Shown here piece after piece: positions 52,214 through 61,040 of a DNA stretch of 64,000 bases. The stretch lies in the NCBI GenBank assembly GCA_041393965.1, contig JAWKJB010000001.1, forward strand, positions 744,001-808,000, read 5' to 3'. The notes below the pieces were generated by a model, which did no database searches, was not told where the DNA came from, and was given only the letters and a program-made list of their open reading frames with translations. Origin of the DNA: Acidimicrobiia bacterium (GTDB lineage Bacteria; Actinomycetota; Acidimicrobiia; Spongiisociales; UBA5794). The position numbers and the translations under genes are program-made. Each line of letters opens with the position of its first letter. The first letter of the stretch is position 1.

Positions 52214-53083
52214 ATGGATCTGTACGCGCGCGTCAACATTCTCGACGGCATGGCCGTGCGGTTGCCACACGGCGATATCGCCGAGGCGATTCCCCTCGAC
52301 GACGATCCCGTCAACCGTGCGAGGGGCTGGATCGCGAAGGGCGCAGACCGCCTCCATGTCGCTGATCTCAACGCTGCGGCGTTCGGTGACTACAAGAACC
52401 GGGAGCTGATCGCCGACATCATCAAGGCGGTTGATGTTCCCGTCCAGGTTGGTGGCGGTATCCGATCCGAGCGCGAAATCAAGCGGGTGCTCGGCATGGG
52501 AGCTTGGAGGGTTGTCATCGGCACGCTCGCCATCGTGGACCAGGTTTTGTTCTGGGAGCTCAACCGAAAATACCCACATCGGATCGTCGTGTCCCTCGAT
52601 GTCAAGCCCGACACCGAGATCCTCATCCACGGCTGGACAGAAGGAACCGGTGAGTACCTCGAGGAGTCGCTGATCAACCTGTCAGCTGGTGGAGCCGCAG
52701 GGTTCATGATCACCGAGGTTGGCAGAGACGCCCTGCAGGAGCCCCCCTACTTCGATGTGCTCGAGATGGCGGTCCGCATGGTCGATGAGCCGGTCATCGC
52801 CGCGGGGGGTGTCCGAGACCTCGACGATGTCGCCCGGTTGTTGTCGATCACGGCGAACGGAAAGAAGCTTGCAGGTCTCGTTGTCGGACGCGAGGTGACC
52901 GCTGGGCGTTTCACGGTGGAGGAGCTCGCCGAGGCCCTCAAGGCCGACGGGTCCGGTCCCGCATTCGGGCCGTGGACGAGGGCTGAACTCGACACCGCGG
53001 CCGTTGCCTACGCCGACTCGGTGGAAGACCCCGAAGCCCTCCGTACACTTTCGGAGTTCATCAGCTGGCTGTCCGCGAACTGA
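52214..53083 (+). CDS. HisA/PriA-family phosphosugar isomerase
   Basis: A 289-aa TIM barrel of the HisA/HisF family. The first phosphate half is HVADLNAAAFGDYKN and PVQVGGGIRSEREI; the second half is EPVIAAGGVRDLDDVARL. The catalytic acidic residues near the ends of strands 1 and 5 fit HisA (N7-IL D; SLDVKP). HisA opens the ProFAR ring in histidine synthesis; in many actinobacteria PriA does this plus the tryptophan step. It stands alone, far from other his genes, and has an extra C-terminal tail of about 45 residues. True substrate is uncertain. Confidence 0.75.
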   Translation: MDLYARVNILDGMAVRLPHGDIAEAIPLDDDPVNRARGWIAKGADRLHVADLNAAAFGDYKNRELIADIIKAVDVPVQVGGGIRSEREIKRVLGMGAWRVVIGTLAIVDQVLFWELNRKYPHRIVVSLDVKPDTEILIHGWTEGTGEYLEESLINLSAGGAAGFMITEVGRDALQEPPYFDVLEMAVRMVDEPVIAAGGVRDLDDVARLLSITANGKKLAGLVVGREVTAGRFTVEELAEALKADGSGPAFGPWTRAELDTAAVAYADSVEDPEALRTLSEFISWLSAN

Positions 53084-53122
53084 TCGCGACCGCAAACAAC
53101 GCCTTTCGAGACTGGAGTGATG

Positions 53123-53422
53123 ATGAAGAAGCTGTTCAAGTTCCTGCTACTGGTGGTGCTCGCAGGTATCGTCGCCGGGGCGGTTGCATCGATCCTCGCC
53201 CGCAAGCGGCTCGAAGCCATGAGCGACGACGAGATCCGTGCCTATCTGGCCTCGAAGCTGGAAGGGCGGGTCGGCGATGAGCAGCTCGCAACGATTCAAG
53301 AGGCAGCCATCGCCGGGGTTCGGCGCACTTCCCGGGCAACCCCTTCTGCGGCCGACGCCGCCGAGGACGCCACGACCGATGACGAAGCGGCGGCGTACGG
53401 TACCGATTCGGCGACCGCGTAG
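53123..53422 (+). CDS. Small single-helix membrane protein
   Basis: A 99-aa protein: basic start, a membrane helix (about residues 5-24, KFLLLVVLAGIVAGAVASIL), then a soluble helical and disordered acidic tail. No family recognised. The ATG at 53123 has TGGAG 5 nt upstream; ATG at 53120 is too close. 39 bp after the HisA-family gene, probably co-transcribed. Confidence 0.55.
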   Translation: MKKLFKFLLLVVLAGIVAGAVASILARKRLEAMSDDEIRAYLASKLEGRVGDEQLATIQEAAIAGVRRTSRATPSAADAAEDATTDDEAAAYGTDSATA

Positions 53423-53537
53423 ACCGCTCGGAGGCTGGGGGAGCCGCTGAACCTCATTCACTCAACGGCAGCCCGGCAGGCTTGAATCCTGCGCCCGTGA
53501 TTCCTACGCTTCGACCGTAGCCAACGGGAGGAAGACC

Positions 53538-54065
53538 GTGCATTATTCGAGGATCGTTGCCCTTGTCGGCGTGATCGTGACAGCCGTCGGGTTGTTCCTG
53601 AAAGCCGCGAGTTCGGCAGCCGAAGCTTTGATGCCGAGTTTGAACGAAGCCACCGGTGGGGCCATACCGGCCGAGTTCTCCAATGTCTGGACCGGGATCT
53701 GGGACGACAAGCCTTGGGCAGCCATCATCCTTGCAATCGCGCTTGTCGCAATTCTGGGGCTGTGCTTCGTTCCGCCGGTCAGGGAAGCCTTGTCACGGAT
53801 GAACGGTCTGATCATGGTCGTGTTGGGCGTCGTCGTGATCGTGGTCGGCGGGTTCGCGACCAAGTCGGCGATCGACGACGCGAACGACCTCGCGGAGGCC
53901 TTCGCGGGGATGGCGGCGCAGGGCCAGCTCGACCAGGCTTACACGGTATCGATCGGGCTCGGGTGGGTCATGCTCATCATCGGCGGTGCCCTTGCGGCAA
54001 TCGGCGGTGTTCTCGCCTTGATCGCACGACCAGACGAGTCAGCCATTCCGGGGACACCGGCATAG
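53538..54065 (+). CDS. Four-helix membrane protein, unknown
   Basis: A 175-aa protein with four hydrophobic segments (about 5-25, 58-80, 90-110, 138-162) and a polar outer loop. GTG start with GGGAGGAAG 5 nt upstream; TACGCT near 53500 may be its -10 box. No family recognised. Confidence 0.6.
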   Translation: MHYSRIVALVGVIVTAVGLFLKAASSAAEALMPSLNEATGGAIPAEFSNVWTGIWDDKPWAAIILAIALVAILGLCFVPPVREALSRMNGLIMVVLGVVVIVVGGFATKSAIDDANDLAEAFAGMAAQGQLDQAYTVSIGLGWVMLIIGGALAAIGGVLALIARPDESAIPGTPA

Positions 54066-54150
54066 CCAGGGACGGTCACGGGGAGAGGGAGTCCCCTTGT
54101 CCTGTACGGATCATGCGACCTGAGCGAGCCCCGCGGGACGGGGGCACGCC

Positions 54151-54510
54151 GTGATCGTCACGATCATCGTGATCGTCGCTGTCGTTGTCGTGGTCGCCGT
54201 GCTGGTTCCCACGGTCGCCATCGTCAGCGGCGGCGCGAAGGTGGCGGATACGAGGGCATGCTCCGCGGGTGAATGGACCAGCATCGTGCGGAATGTCGGG
54301 ACGGTACTGCCACGATCCATCACCGTCGAGATCGATGACACGGAGCCGGTGAGGGGGCGGTGGCGCGAGGTTCGACAACGCAGCATCCTCAGGGACGAAT
54401 CCGTTGCCGGCGACATCGAAACCTCGATGGCCTTTGGGCGCCGTTGGCTGGATTGGCGGTACCGAATCGAGATTCGGCCCGATCGCGATATCTCCGTGAC
54501 GATCACATAG
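54151..54510 (+). CDS. Small membrane-anchored protein, DUF2550-like
   Basis: A 119-aa protein: N-terminal membrane helix (about residues 2-28, almost all Val/Ile/Ala), then a soluble beta domain (SITVEIDDTEPVRGRWREVR, WRYRIEIRPDRDISVTIT). The size and helix-plus-beta layout recall DUF2550 proteins of actinobacteria, but similarity was not tested. GTG start. 21 bp upstream of the cyclopropane synthase gene. Confidence 0.5.
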   Translation: MIVTIIVIVAVVVVVAVLVPTVAIVSGGAKVADTRACSAGEWTSIVRNVGTVLPRSITVEIDDTEPVRGRWREVRQRSILRDESVAGDIETSMAFGRRWLDWRYRIEIRPDRDISVTIT

Positions 54511-54531
54511 TCTCGTGTCTGAGGAGGCTCC

Positions 54532-55737
54532 GTGCGAATGAGGACTGGTTCGATTGCACGGCAGGTGTTGCGGCGTGTTGTTGGACGGATCACGATCGGA
54601 AGTCTCGATGTGACATGGTCCAACGGGACAACCGAGCAGGTCCACGGAACGCATCTCGGCCCGCACGGAACCGTCACGATCCACGACGAGACGGGCTTTC
54701 TGCGTGCCCTTGTCGGCAAGGGATCGGTGGGACTCGCCGCGGCGTACTTCGACGGGATCTGGGAGACGGAGGATCTACCGACATTTCTCGAGGTGGGTGC
54801 AAGGAATCTCGACGAACGGGCGACGCGACGACGCCGAGGGGGATGGGTGGATCGCCTCCGCGGGTTCTGGGATCGGCGCCCGCACCGGATGCGAAGCGAC
54901 GCCATCCGAGAGATCGGTGACCACTACAACCTCGGGAACGACTTCTACGAGCAGTGGCTCGACGAGACCATGACCTACTCGTCTGCATTGTTCGACAGCG
55001 ACGAAGAACCGCTTGCTGCTGCCCAGAACCGGAAGTACGAGCGTCTCTGTGCCTTGTTGGAGCTCGTCCCCGGTGACCGGGTCCTTGAGATCGGATGTGG
55101 CTGGGGCGGCTTCGCCGAGTATGCCGCGAGCAACCACGGTGCCCATGTGACGGGCCTGACGCTGTCGACCGAGCAGGCTTCGTACGCCAACAAACGCCTC
55201 GAACGGGCAGGGGTCTCGGATCGCACCGAGATCAGGCTCAAGGACTTCCGCGACGAGCGAGGGATGTACGACAAGGCGGTCTCGATCGAGATGATCGAAT
55301 CGGTCGACGAGACGCTGTGGCCGCCGCTGTTCCACGCCATTTCGCGTGCCATCCCTCCGGGTGGCAAGGCAGCGATGCAGGCGATCACGATCGACGAGCG
55401 GTTCTATGAGGGGCTCATCAGCCACACCGACTTCATCAAGACCTACATCTTTCCTGGTGGCGCCCTGCCATCCCTTGAGGTACTCCAAGGGCTGGTCGCA
55501 GATGCCGGTCTCGCTTGGGTCTCGGCGCAGAGCCATGGATTGGACTATGCACGGACCCTGCATTGTTGGGCGAAGCGATTCGACGAAGCGTGGCCGCGCT
55601 TGGTTTCCGAGGACCGGGGCTTCGACGAGGCTTTCCACCGCATGTGGCGGTACTACCTCGCCTACTGCGAGGCGGGATTCCGCACGGGACGAATCGACGG
55701 CTATCAGATCCTGCTGGAGCGCCCCGCAGCGGACTGA
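54532..55737 (+). CDS. cfa: Cyclopropane-fatty-acyl-phospholipid synthase family methyltransferase
   Basis: A 401-aa CFA/CMAS enzyme. The N-terminal helical domain (about 1-110) is followed by IGDHYNLGNDFYEQWLDETM, YSSALFDS, motif I VLEIGCGWGGFAEYAASNHG, LTLSTEQASYANKRLERAGV, SIEMIESVDE and FIKTYIFPGGALPSL. It adds a methylene from S-adenosylmethionine to double bonds of membrane lipid acyl chains. GTG follows GGAGGCTCC. Its 3' end overlaps the convergent ATP-grasp gene by 34 bp. Confidence 0.93.
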   Translation: MRMRTGSIARQVLRRVVGRITIGSLDVTWSNGTTEQVHGTHLGPHGTVTIHDETGFLRALVGKGSVGLAAAYFDGIWETEDLPTFLEVGARNLDERATRRRRGGWVDRLRGFWDRRPHRMRSDAIREIGDHYNLGNDFYEQWLDETMTYSSALFDSDEEPLAAAQNRKYERLCALLELVPGDRVLEIGCGWGGFAEYAASNHGAHVTGLTLSTEQASYANKRLERAGVSDRTEIRLKDFRDERGMYDKAVSIEMIESVDETLWPPLFHAISRAIPPGGKAAMQAITIDERFYEGLISHTDFIKTYIFPGGALPSLEVLQGLVADAGLAWVSAQSHGLDYARTLHCWAKRFDEAWPRLVSEDRGFDEAFHRMWRYYLAYCEAGFRTGRIDGYQILLERPAAD

Positions 55738-56969
55738 CCTTCGCTCGTGACATGCTCGCCGTCGATCACCGGGTGGATCGAAAGTGACGCCGCGGCGAGG
55801 CTGTGTCGTACCGCGCTCGGGCTCGGGCCGGTTGCGAACACGAACCCGAGGTACCGGTCCCCTTCCGGGAGCGGAACGACGGTCCTGCCATCCGGAATGG
55901 TGATCTCGATGCTGTCGATGCCGTCGATGGTGAGCGCCTCGTCGACACCTTCGACACCGGTGAGGAGCCCCGCTGCGGGGATCGGGAGCATCAGGACGCC
56001 CGTTGCCGGACTGGTCTGCTCATCGGTGTGTGACGCCCGGCCGAGGGCGCTTCGCAGGACCACGCTTTCGAGTGACTCTCCGAGCAAACCGAAGGTCAAC
56101 GAGCGTCCGCACAGGCCGCCGATGGACCGGGCGGCGATCTCAATCACGAACACCGCCCCTCCTTCGTCGATGCGCACTTCGGCATGGACAGGACCGGTGA
56201 CCAGCCCGATGGCGGCGATGGCCCGAGTCACCGTGTCGACCGTTCGTTTCGTCACGGCTTCTGGCTGCGTCGACGGGGAAACGAACATTGTCTCTTCGAA
56301 ATAGGGGCCTCTGAGGGGTACCGGCTTGTCGAGGAGGGCAAGCACCTCGAGGGTTCCGTCGATAAGGATGCCCTCGATTGCCATCTCGTGCCCACCGATG
56401 TACTCCTCGGCGATGAGCGGCGCTTCTCGCTCCATGCCCGCATCGACGGCAATCGAACGGACTCGTGCTTCGGTTGCTCCTGCGAGCTTCGGTGTGTCCA
56501 ACCGGATGACGCCTCTCGATGCAGCGAGCGATGTCGGCTTGACAACGATCGGGTAGCCCAAGGTGTCGGCCACCCCACCAAGGGTTCCCTCGGCAACGCT
56601 GGCAAATCGCGGCTGGCGGATTCCTGCGGCGCCGAGCAGGGTGCGCATGGCCAATTTGTCCCTTGTTGCCGCAACGGCGTGTGCCGGATTGGTCGGGAGA
56701 CCGAGAGCTCCGGCTGCCGCGGCCGCCACGCGAACGCCCTGATCATCGACGGGAACGACCGCCCTTGCGTGGGGTACGGAATCCTTGATCTCGGCAGCTG
56801 CTGTTTCGGGGTCGTCGAGGTCGACGACGATCGAGCGTGCCTTTTCCGCTGCGAATGGCGATGCCGCGTCGGTGGCGACCACCGGCGTGACACGGAGGGA
56901 GCGGGCTGCGGCGATGAAGTCCCCGATGCGGTAGCTCTCGCAGCTTGCGACGATCACGACACGATCCAT
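55704..56969 (-). CDS. ATP-grasp family ligase
   Basis: A 421-aa ATP-grasp protein. N-terminal pre-ATP-grasp Rossmann part (VVIVASCESYRIGDFIAAAR), ATP-grasp core with TRDKLAMRTLLGAAGIRQPR, GYPIVVKPTSLAASRGVIRL, AEEYIGGHEMAIEGI and the metal site VHAEVRIDEGGAVFVIEIAARSIGG. C-terminal domain about 330-421. Related enzymes join a carboxylate to an amine or thiol via acyl phosphate; the product is unknown. Convergent overlap with cfa; divergent from nfuA. Confidence 0.85.
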   Translation of the reverse strand: MDRVVIVASCESYRIGDFIAAARSLRVTPVVATDAASPFAAEKARSIVVDLDDPETAAAEIKDSVPHARAVVPVDDQGVRVAAAAAGALGLPTNPAHAVAATRDKLAMRTLLGAAGIRQPRFASVAEGTLGGVADTLGYPIVVKPTSLAASRGVIRLDTPKLAGATEARVRSIAVDAGMEREAPLIAEEYIGGHEMAIEGILIDGTLEVLALLDKPVPLRGPYFEETMFVSPSTQPEAVTKRTVDTVTRAIAAIGLVTGPVHAEVRIDEGGAVFVIEIAARSIGGLCGRSLTFGLLGESLESVVLRSALGRASHTDEQTSPATGVLMLPIPAAGLLTGVEGVDEALTIDGIDSIEITIPDGRTVVPLPEGDRYLGFVFATGPSPSAVRHSLAAASLSIHPVIDGEHVTSEGQSAAGRSSRI

Positions 56970-57011
56970 GGCAGCATCATGCACCCGTTCCGGTTCGATG
57001 GTTTCGCGCCG

Positions 57012-57017
57012 TACCAT
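57012..57017 (+). promoter_or_regulatory. -10 box TACCAT of nfuA
   Basis: TACCAT is 6 nt before the ATG at 57024, again leaderless; this also decides the start against an in-frame ATG 42 bp upstream. Confidence 0.5.
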
Positions 57018-57023
57018 GAAGCG

Positions 57024-57659
57024 ATGCCCCTGATCGAAGAGCCGATCGTTTCGGTTGATGAGTCCGTTCTTCCGATGCTGCTCGAAGTGCGCGCTCGCGA
57101 GGGGGATGCTGCTGATCTCGGGCTTGTCATTTCGATCAGCGGGGTGGACGACGGGGCGTTCACCTACGGGACCGCTTTCATGCGCGTCGATTCCGCTCTC
57201 GACACCGACCTCGTCCACGACGATGGTTCCCTCCCGGTGATCGTCGCCGAAGAGGATGCCGCGAACCTCCAAGGTGCCATCCTCACCAAGTCGAAGAACC
57301 TCCTCAAGCCGGGCCTCACGATCGAGAATCCGAACACGCCGAGTCCGGCGATTGCGACGGGGATGGTGCAGGGAGACCTCACCGGCTCGGTCGCGGAAAA
57401 GGTTGCAAAGGTGCTGGCGGAGGCGATCAATCCGTCGATTGCCTCACATGGCGGTCGCGCCGAGCTGGTGGCGGTGGAGGATGCAACGGCGTATGTGCGT
57501 CTCGGCGGCGGCTGTGTCGGGTGTGGAATGGCAAGCGTGACCTTGTCCCAAGGCATCGAGGCGACGATCGTCGAGTTGGTTCCCGAGATTGCCAAAGTCA
57601 TCGATGTGACCGACCACGCCCAAGGCGAGAACCCGTACTACGAGCAGGCAAAGAAGTAG
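57024..57659 (+). CDS. nfuA: Fe-S cluster carrier NfuA (A-type-like plus NifU domain)
   Basis: A 211-aa protein. The N-terminal half (about 1-110) resembles the degenerate A-type carrier domain of NfuA (SGVDDGAFTYGTAFMRVDSA, SKNLLKPGLTIENPN) with no cysteine ligands. The C-terminal NifU domain (about 125-205) has INPSIASHGGRAELVAVEDA and GGGCVGCGMASVTL with the CxxC that binds a [4Fe-4S] cluster. It hands clusters to apo-enzymes in the cytoplasm. The heptamer repeat follows its stop codon by 16 bp. Confidence 0.9.
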   Translation: MPLIEEPIVSVDESVLPMLLEVRAREGDAADLGLVISISGVDDGAFTYGTAFMRVDSALDTDLVHDDGSLPVIVAEEDAANLQGAILTKSKNLLKPGLTIENPNTPSPAIATGMVQGDLTGSVAEKVAKVLAEAINPSIASHGGRAELVAVEDATAYVRLGGGCVGCGMASVTLSQGIEATIVELVPEIAKVIDVTDHAQGENPYYEQAKK

Positions 57660-57675
57660 ATATCAGACAACAGAC

Positions 57676-57794
57676 CATCTGGGTTCTGGGTTCTGGGCTC
57701 TGGGCTCTGGTATCTGGACTCTGGGTTCTGGGCTCTGGGTTCTGGCTTCTGGGCTCTGGTATCTGGGCTCTGGTATCTGGGCTCTGGACTCTGG
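57676..57794. repeat. 17-copy heptanucleotide tandem repeat (NNYCTGG)
   Basis: Seventeen 7-bp units of the form NNYCTGG (GTTCTGG, GCTCTGG, TATCTGG, ACTCTGG, CTTCTGG, CATCTGG) run without a break from 57676 to 57794, filling the gap between convergent nfuA and the M13 peptidase gene; the repeat stops 3 bp before the latter's stop codon. Only the first three positions vary. G-rich on the plus strand. Confidence 0.93.
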
Positions 57795-57797
57795 CTT

Positions 57798-59795
57798 CTA
57801 CCAGACCTTGGCCCTTGCCTGCGGGGGGCGCATCATTGGGGAGTCATCGGGAAGATCGAACGCCGCCGCGAACGCGGTCATGTTCGACAGCGGACCGATG
57901 ACCCGGAATCGTGGCGGTGCGTGCGGGTCCGAGTTGACAAGGAGCCTCGTGTACTCCGGAGTCAGGTTGGTACGCCAGATCCGGGCGTATGAGAGGAAGA
58001 AGCGCTGTGCGGGGGTCAGGCCCGCCACCTCGGCGGCGCCCCCTTCGGCGATGAGCTTGTCGAGGACTGCGAGCGCAAGGGTCACACCCGCGAGATCCGC
58101 GATGTTCTCCCCGAGCGTCAATGGACCGTTGATGTTGAGCCCCTCTTCGATCTCGTACGCCGCGAACTGATCGGAGATGACCTTCGCCCTTGCCTCGAAC
58201 TCGGTGCGGTCTTCAGCGGTCCACCAGTTTCGGAGGAGACCATCGGCGTCGAACAGGGAACCCTTGTCGTCGAATCCGTGGGTGATCTCGTGACCGATCA
58301 CCGCTCCGATTCCGCCGAGGTTGACGGCATCGTCGGCATCGGCGACGAAGAAGGGAGGCTGGAGGATGCCTGCGGGAAAGACGATCTCGTTGCGCTCCGG
58401 CCAGTAGTAGGCGTTGACGACATGCGGCGGCATCAGCCATTCGTTCGGGTCGATCGGCTTCCCGAGCATCGCGATGTTGCGATCGGACTCGAACGCCCTC
58501 GCTGCAAGGCGGTTCCCGAGCCACCGGTCCGGGTGGATCGTCAGTGCCGAGTAGTCCCTCCACTCATCCGGGTAGCCGATCTTGTAGCCGAACCCGGACA
58601 GCTTGGCGATGGCTTGTTGCTTGGTGTCGTCGGTCATCCAATCGACCGTCTCGATACTGGACCGCATTTCGACAAGGAGGCGACGAACCATGTCCTCCAC
58701 CCGCTCCTTTGCCGAGGGCGGGAAGTGGTCGCGCACATAGAGCTGGGACACCAACTGGCCGATGCTCCCACCGGCTGCCCCCACCACTCGTTTCCACCGT
58801 GCACGCTGTTCCTTCTGACCGGATACTTTGACCCCCCAGAAGCTGAAGGCCTCATCCTCGAACCGCTCCGGGAGCGCCGACGCGGTCGACTTGACGAGAT
58901 GCCATGTGCAGTAGATCCGCCAGTCAGCGATGGGGACCTCCTTGAACATGGCGTCAAATGTCGAGAAGAAACCGGGGTTGTCGATGTTGGCCGCCGACTC
59001 GTTCCCGGCACCGATCGCGTCGAGCCAGCCGGTGAGGCCTACCGTCGGGGCGAGGTCGCCGAGTTCGCTTCGGGTGAGCTTGTTGGTTGTGGCCTCGACA
59101 TCGCGCTGTTCAACGGCGGTGTTCGACGCTTCGGCCATCCGCGATTCGAGGCCCCAGATCGTCTCTGCTGCGGTCGCAGCGTCGTTCGCTGACCGGCCGA
59201 GCAGCTCGAACATCGCTGCGACATGGTCCCGATACGCGGACGCGAGGCTGGTCGACTGGCTATCGTCGCGCAGGTAGTAGTCCCGGTCGGGGAGGCTGAG
59301 GCCCCCCTGGCCGATGTACAGGAGATTGGCACTCGAATCGGCCCTGTCTGGCTCCACATGCCAGTCCCAGCCGACCCCCGCGCCGATCCTGATCAGATCG
59401 GTGAACACCTGCTTCAGATCGTCAACGGTCCCGATGGACCCGATCTGGTCGAGCCAACCCTTGATGGGCCCAAGGTCTGCTGCCTCGATGGCATCGGTGT
59501 TCATGCCGGAGCGGTAGAAGTCACCGACCTTCTGCTCGATTGAGCCCTGCGCTGGTTCGGCGGCAGCCACCTCTTCGAGGATGCCGTGGATGATTGCTTC
59601 GTTGCGAGTGTGAAGCTCGTGAAATGCGCCCCATGCCGGATAGTCGGGCGGTACCGGATTCCGATCGAGCCACCCCCCGTTCGCCCATCGCCAGAAGTCG
59701 GTGGCGGGTGTGGCGGTCAGATCCATGTCGTTCGGATCGAAGACCGGGTCGTCGGGTGAAACAGTGGGAATCATGGGTTGGTGCTCGATGGTCAT
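57798..59795 (-). CDS. M13-family metallopeptidase (PepO/neprilysin type)
   Basis: A 665-aa zinc peptidase. Zinc motif GAVIGHEITHGFDDKGS (HExxH), third ligand Glu in LGENIADLAGVTLAL, substrate motif NAYYWPERNEIVFPAGIL, and the N-terminal M13 domain (about 20-400; ATDFWRWANGGWLDRNPVP). No signal peptide, so cytoplasmic or PepO-like. M13 enzymes cleave small peptides on the amino side of hydrophobic residues. ATG at 59795 has AGGATG ahead. Confidence 0.93.
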   Translation of the reverse strand: MTIEHQPMIPTVSPDDPVFDPNDMDLTATPATDFWRWANGGWLDRNPVPPDYPAWGAFHELHTRNEAIIHGILEEVAAAEPAQGSIEQKVGDFYRSGMNTDAIEAADLGPIKGWLDQIGSIGTVDDLKQVFTDLIRIGAGVGWDWHVEPDRADSSANLLYIGQGGLSLPDRDYYLRDDSQSTSLASAYRDHVAAMFELLGRSANDAATAAETIWGLESRMAEASNTAVEQRDVEATTNKLTRSELGDLAPTVGLTGWLDAIGAGNESAANIDNPGFFSTFDAMFKEVPIADWRIYCTWHLVKSTASALPERFEDEAFSFWGVKVSGQKEQRARWKRVVGAAGGSIGQLVSQLYVRDHFPPSAKERVEDMVRRLLVEMRSSIETVDWMTDDTKQQAIAKLSGFGYKIGYPDEWRDYSALTIHPDRWLGNRLAARAFESDRNIAMLGKPIDPNEWLMPPHVVNAYYWPERNEIVFPAGILQPPFFVADADDAVNLGGIGAVIGHEITHGFDDKGSLFDADGLLRNWWTAEDRTEFEARAKVISDQFAAYEIEEGLNINGPLTLGENIADLAGVTLALAVLDKLIAEGGAAEVAGLTPAQRFFLSYARIWRTNLTPEYTRLLVNSDPHAPPRFRVIGPLSNMTAFAAAFDLPDDSPMMRPPQARAKVW

Positions 59796-59944
59796 CCTCC
59801 TATCAGCCCGTGACGATAGGGCGATGGTGTCGAGCACCGCCGCGGACCGGCGCCCGGAGCTCGCGGCATCCCACCGAACTGTGCGTCATTGGGCATTCGG
59901 GCGCCGTGGTTCGATAGGCTGGCGGTTTGTCAATCGAAGAGCCC

Positions 59945-60976
59945 ATGAGCAATAGCACAATCCGCGAGATCTTCCCGCTCACGAGTGATGCCGATCTCGA
60001 CATGATGCTGCCCGTGTACAACACGGTGTGGGATGAGCTCAATCCGCAGCGGAGCCACATCACGGGGGCCGACTACCGGTCGAGTATCAACCGGTCGAGC
60101 ATCGACACGAGGCACTTCGTGACGATCGACGATGTCGGGCTTGCAAACGGTCTCGCCGTAGCGTCGCACTTCGTCGATGGTTCCAACGAGCATCTCCAGT
60201 GGCTGGTGCTCTTGGTTCGTCCGGATGCGAGGCGGAGGGGCATCGCGCGGGCACTTCTCGCGAGGGCGCACGAGTTCGCCGTCGACAGCGGTCGGTCCAA
60301 GATGACCGCCGAAACCTTCGCGTCGATGCCTGACGGTGCGTTGTTCGCCGAGCGGATCGGGGCCGATATCGGTATGCGCGAAGACATCAACTTCGTCGAT
60401 ATCGACGCGCTCGACTTGCCGATGCTTGAGCGTTGGCGCGGCGAGGGGCCGAGTCGGGCGCCGGGATACGAGGTGCTCGTGTGGGACGATGCGTACCCGC
60501 CGGAGAGCTACGACGCGCTGGCACGCCTCGTGCGGATCGCCGAAGAGGACATGCCGATGGAAGACCTCGAATTCGATCCTCTCGAGACAACCGCGGACAC
60601 GATTCGCGAGTGGGTGGCGAACGCGGAAGGCGTCTTGGAGTTCATCACCGCGGTTCCAAGGCATATCGAAAGTGGTGAGTTGGTCGGTTTCAGTGAGCTC
60701 ATCTATCGGTTCTCGGATCCCCACACCATGCAGACAGCATTGACGGTGGTTCACCGCGACCACCGAGGGTACGCCCTTGGGAAATGGATCAAGGCTGCTG
60801 CGATCCTGCGCGGTGTCGAACGCTGGCCGGACGCGGTGCGGATCAAAACCGAGAACGCACATTCCAACGATGCGATGCTCGGCATCAATCACGAGATCGG
60901 TTTCGAGAAGCGCAACACGGTGCTCGACTACCAGGCAAGCACCGATGTCATCGCTGCGTACCTGACTCGGCGGTAG
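59945..60976 (+). CDS. Two-domain GNAT acetyltransferase
   Basis: A 343-aa protein with two GNAT units. The first (about 1-155) has the acetyl-CoA loop WLVLLVRPDARRRGIARALL (V-x-x-x-x-RRxGIA). The second (about 165-343) has ALTVVHRDHRGYALGKWIKA (RxxGxA-like) and RIKTENAHSNDAMLGINHEI near the end. The arrangement resembles mycothiol synthase MshD but is not assigned. ATG at 59945 is used; a TTG at 59927 lies 6 nt after a TAGGCT box and could be a leaderless start. Confidence 0.78.
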   Translation: MSNSTIREIFPLTSDADLDMMLPVYNTVWDELNPQRSHITGADYRSSINRSSIDTRHFVTIDDVGLANGLAVASHFVDGSNEHLQWLVLLVRPDARRRGIARALLARAHEFAVDSGRSKMTAETFASMPDGALFAERIGADIGMREDINFVDIDALDLPMLERWRGEGPSRAPGYEVLVWDDAYPPESYDALARLVRIAEEDMPMEDLEFDPLETTADTIREWVANAEGVLEFITAVPRHIESGELVGFSELIYRFSDPHTMQTALTVVHRDHRGYALGKWIKAAAILRGVERWPDAVRIKTENAHSNDAMLGINHEIGFEKRNTVLDYQASTDVIAAYLTRR

Positions 60977-61027
60977 GCGCCATCGCGATGACGGACTCCT
61001 GTTCGCGTTGACATCGGGATGATGGCC

Positions 61028-61033
61028 TACGCT
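61028..61033 (+). promoter_or_regulatory. -10 box TACGCT of the second MFS gene
   Basis: TACGCT lies 7 nt before the GTG at 61041; leaderless arrangement. Confidence 0.5.
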
Positions 61034-61040
61034 GACGCCC

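Noticed and set aside
53423..53537. T-arm-like hairpin GCAGG-CTTGAAT-CCTGC suggesting a tRNA
   Set aside because: Loop deviates from TTCRANY, no matching acceptor or anticodon stem could be built from the 115-bp gap.
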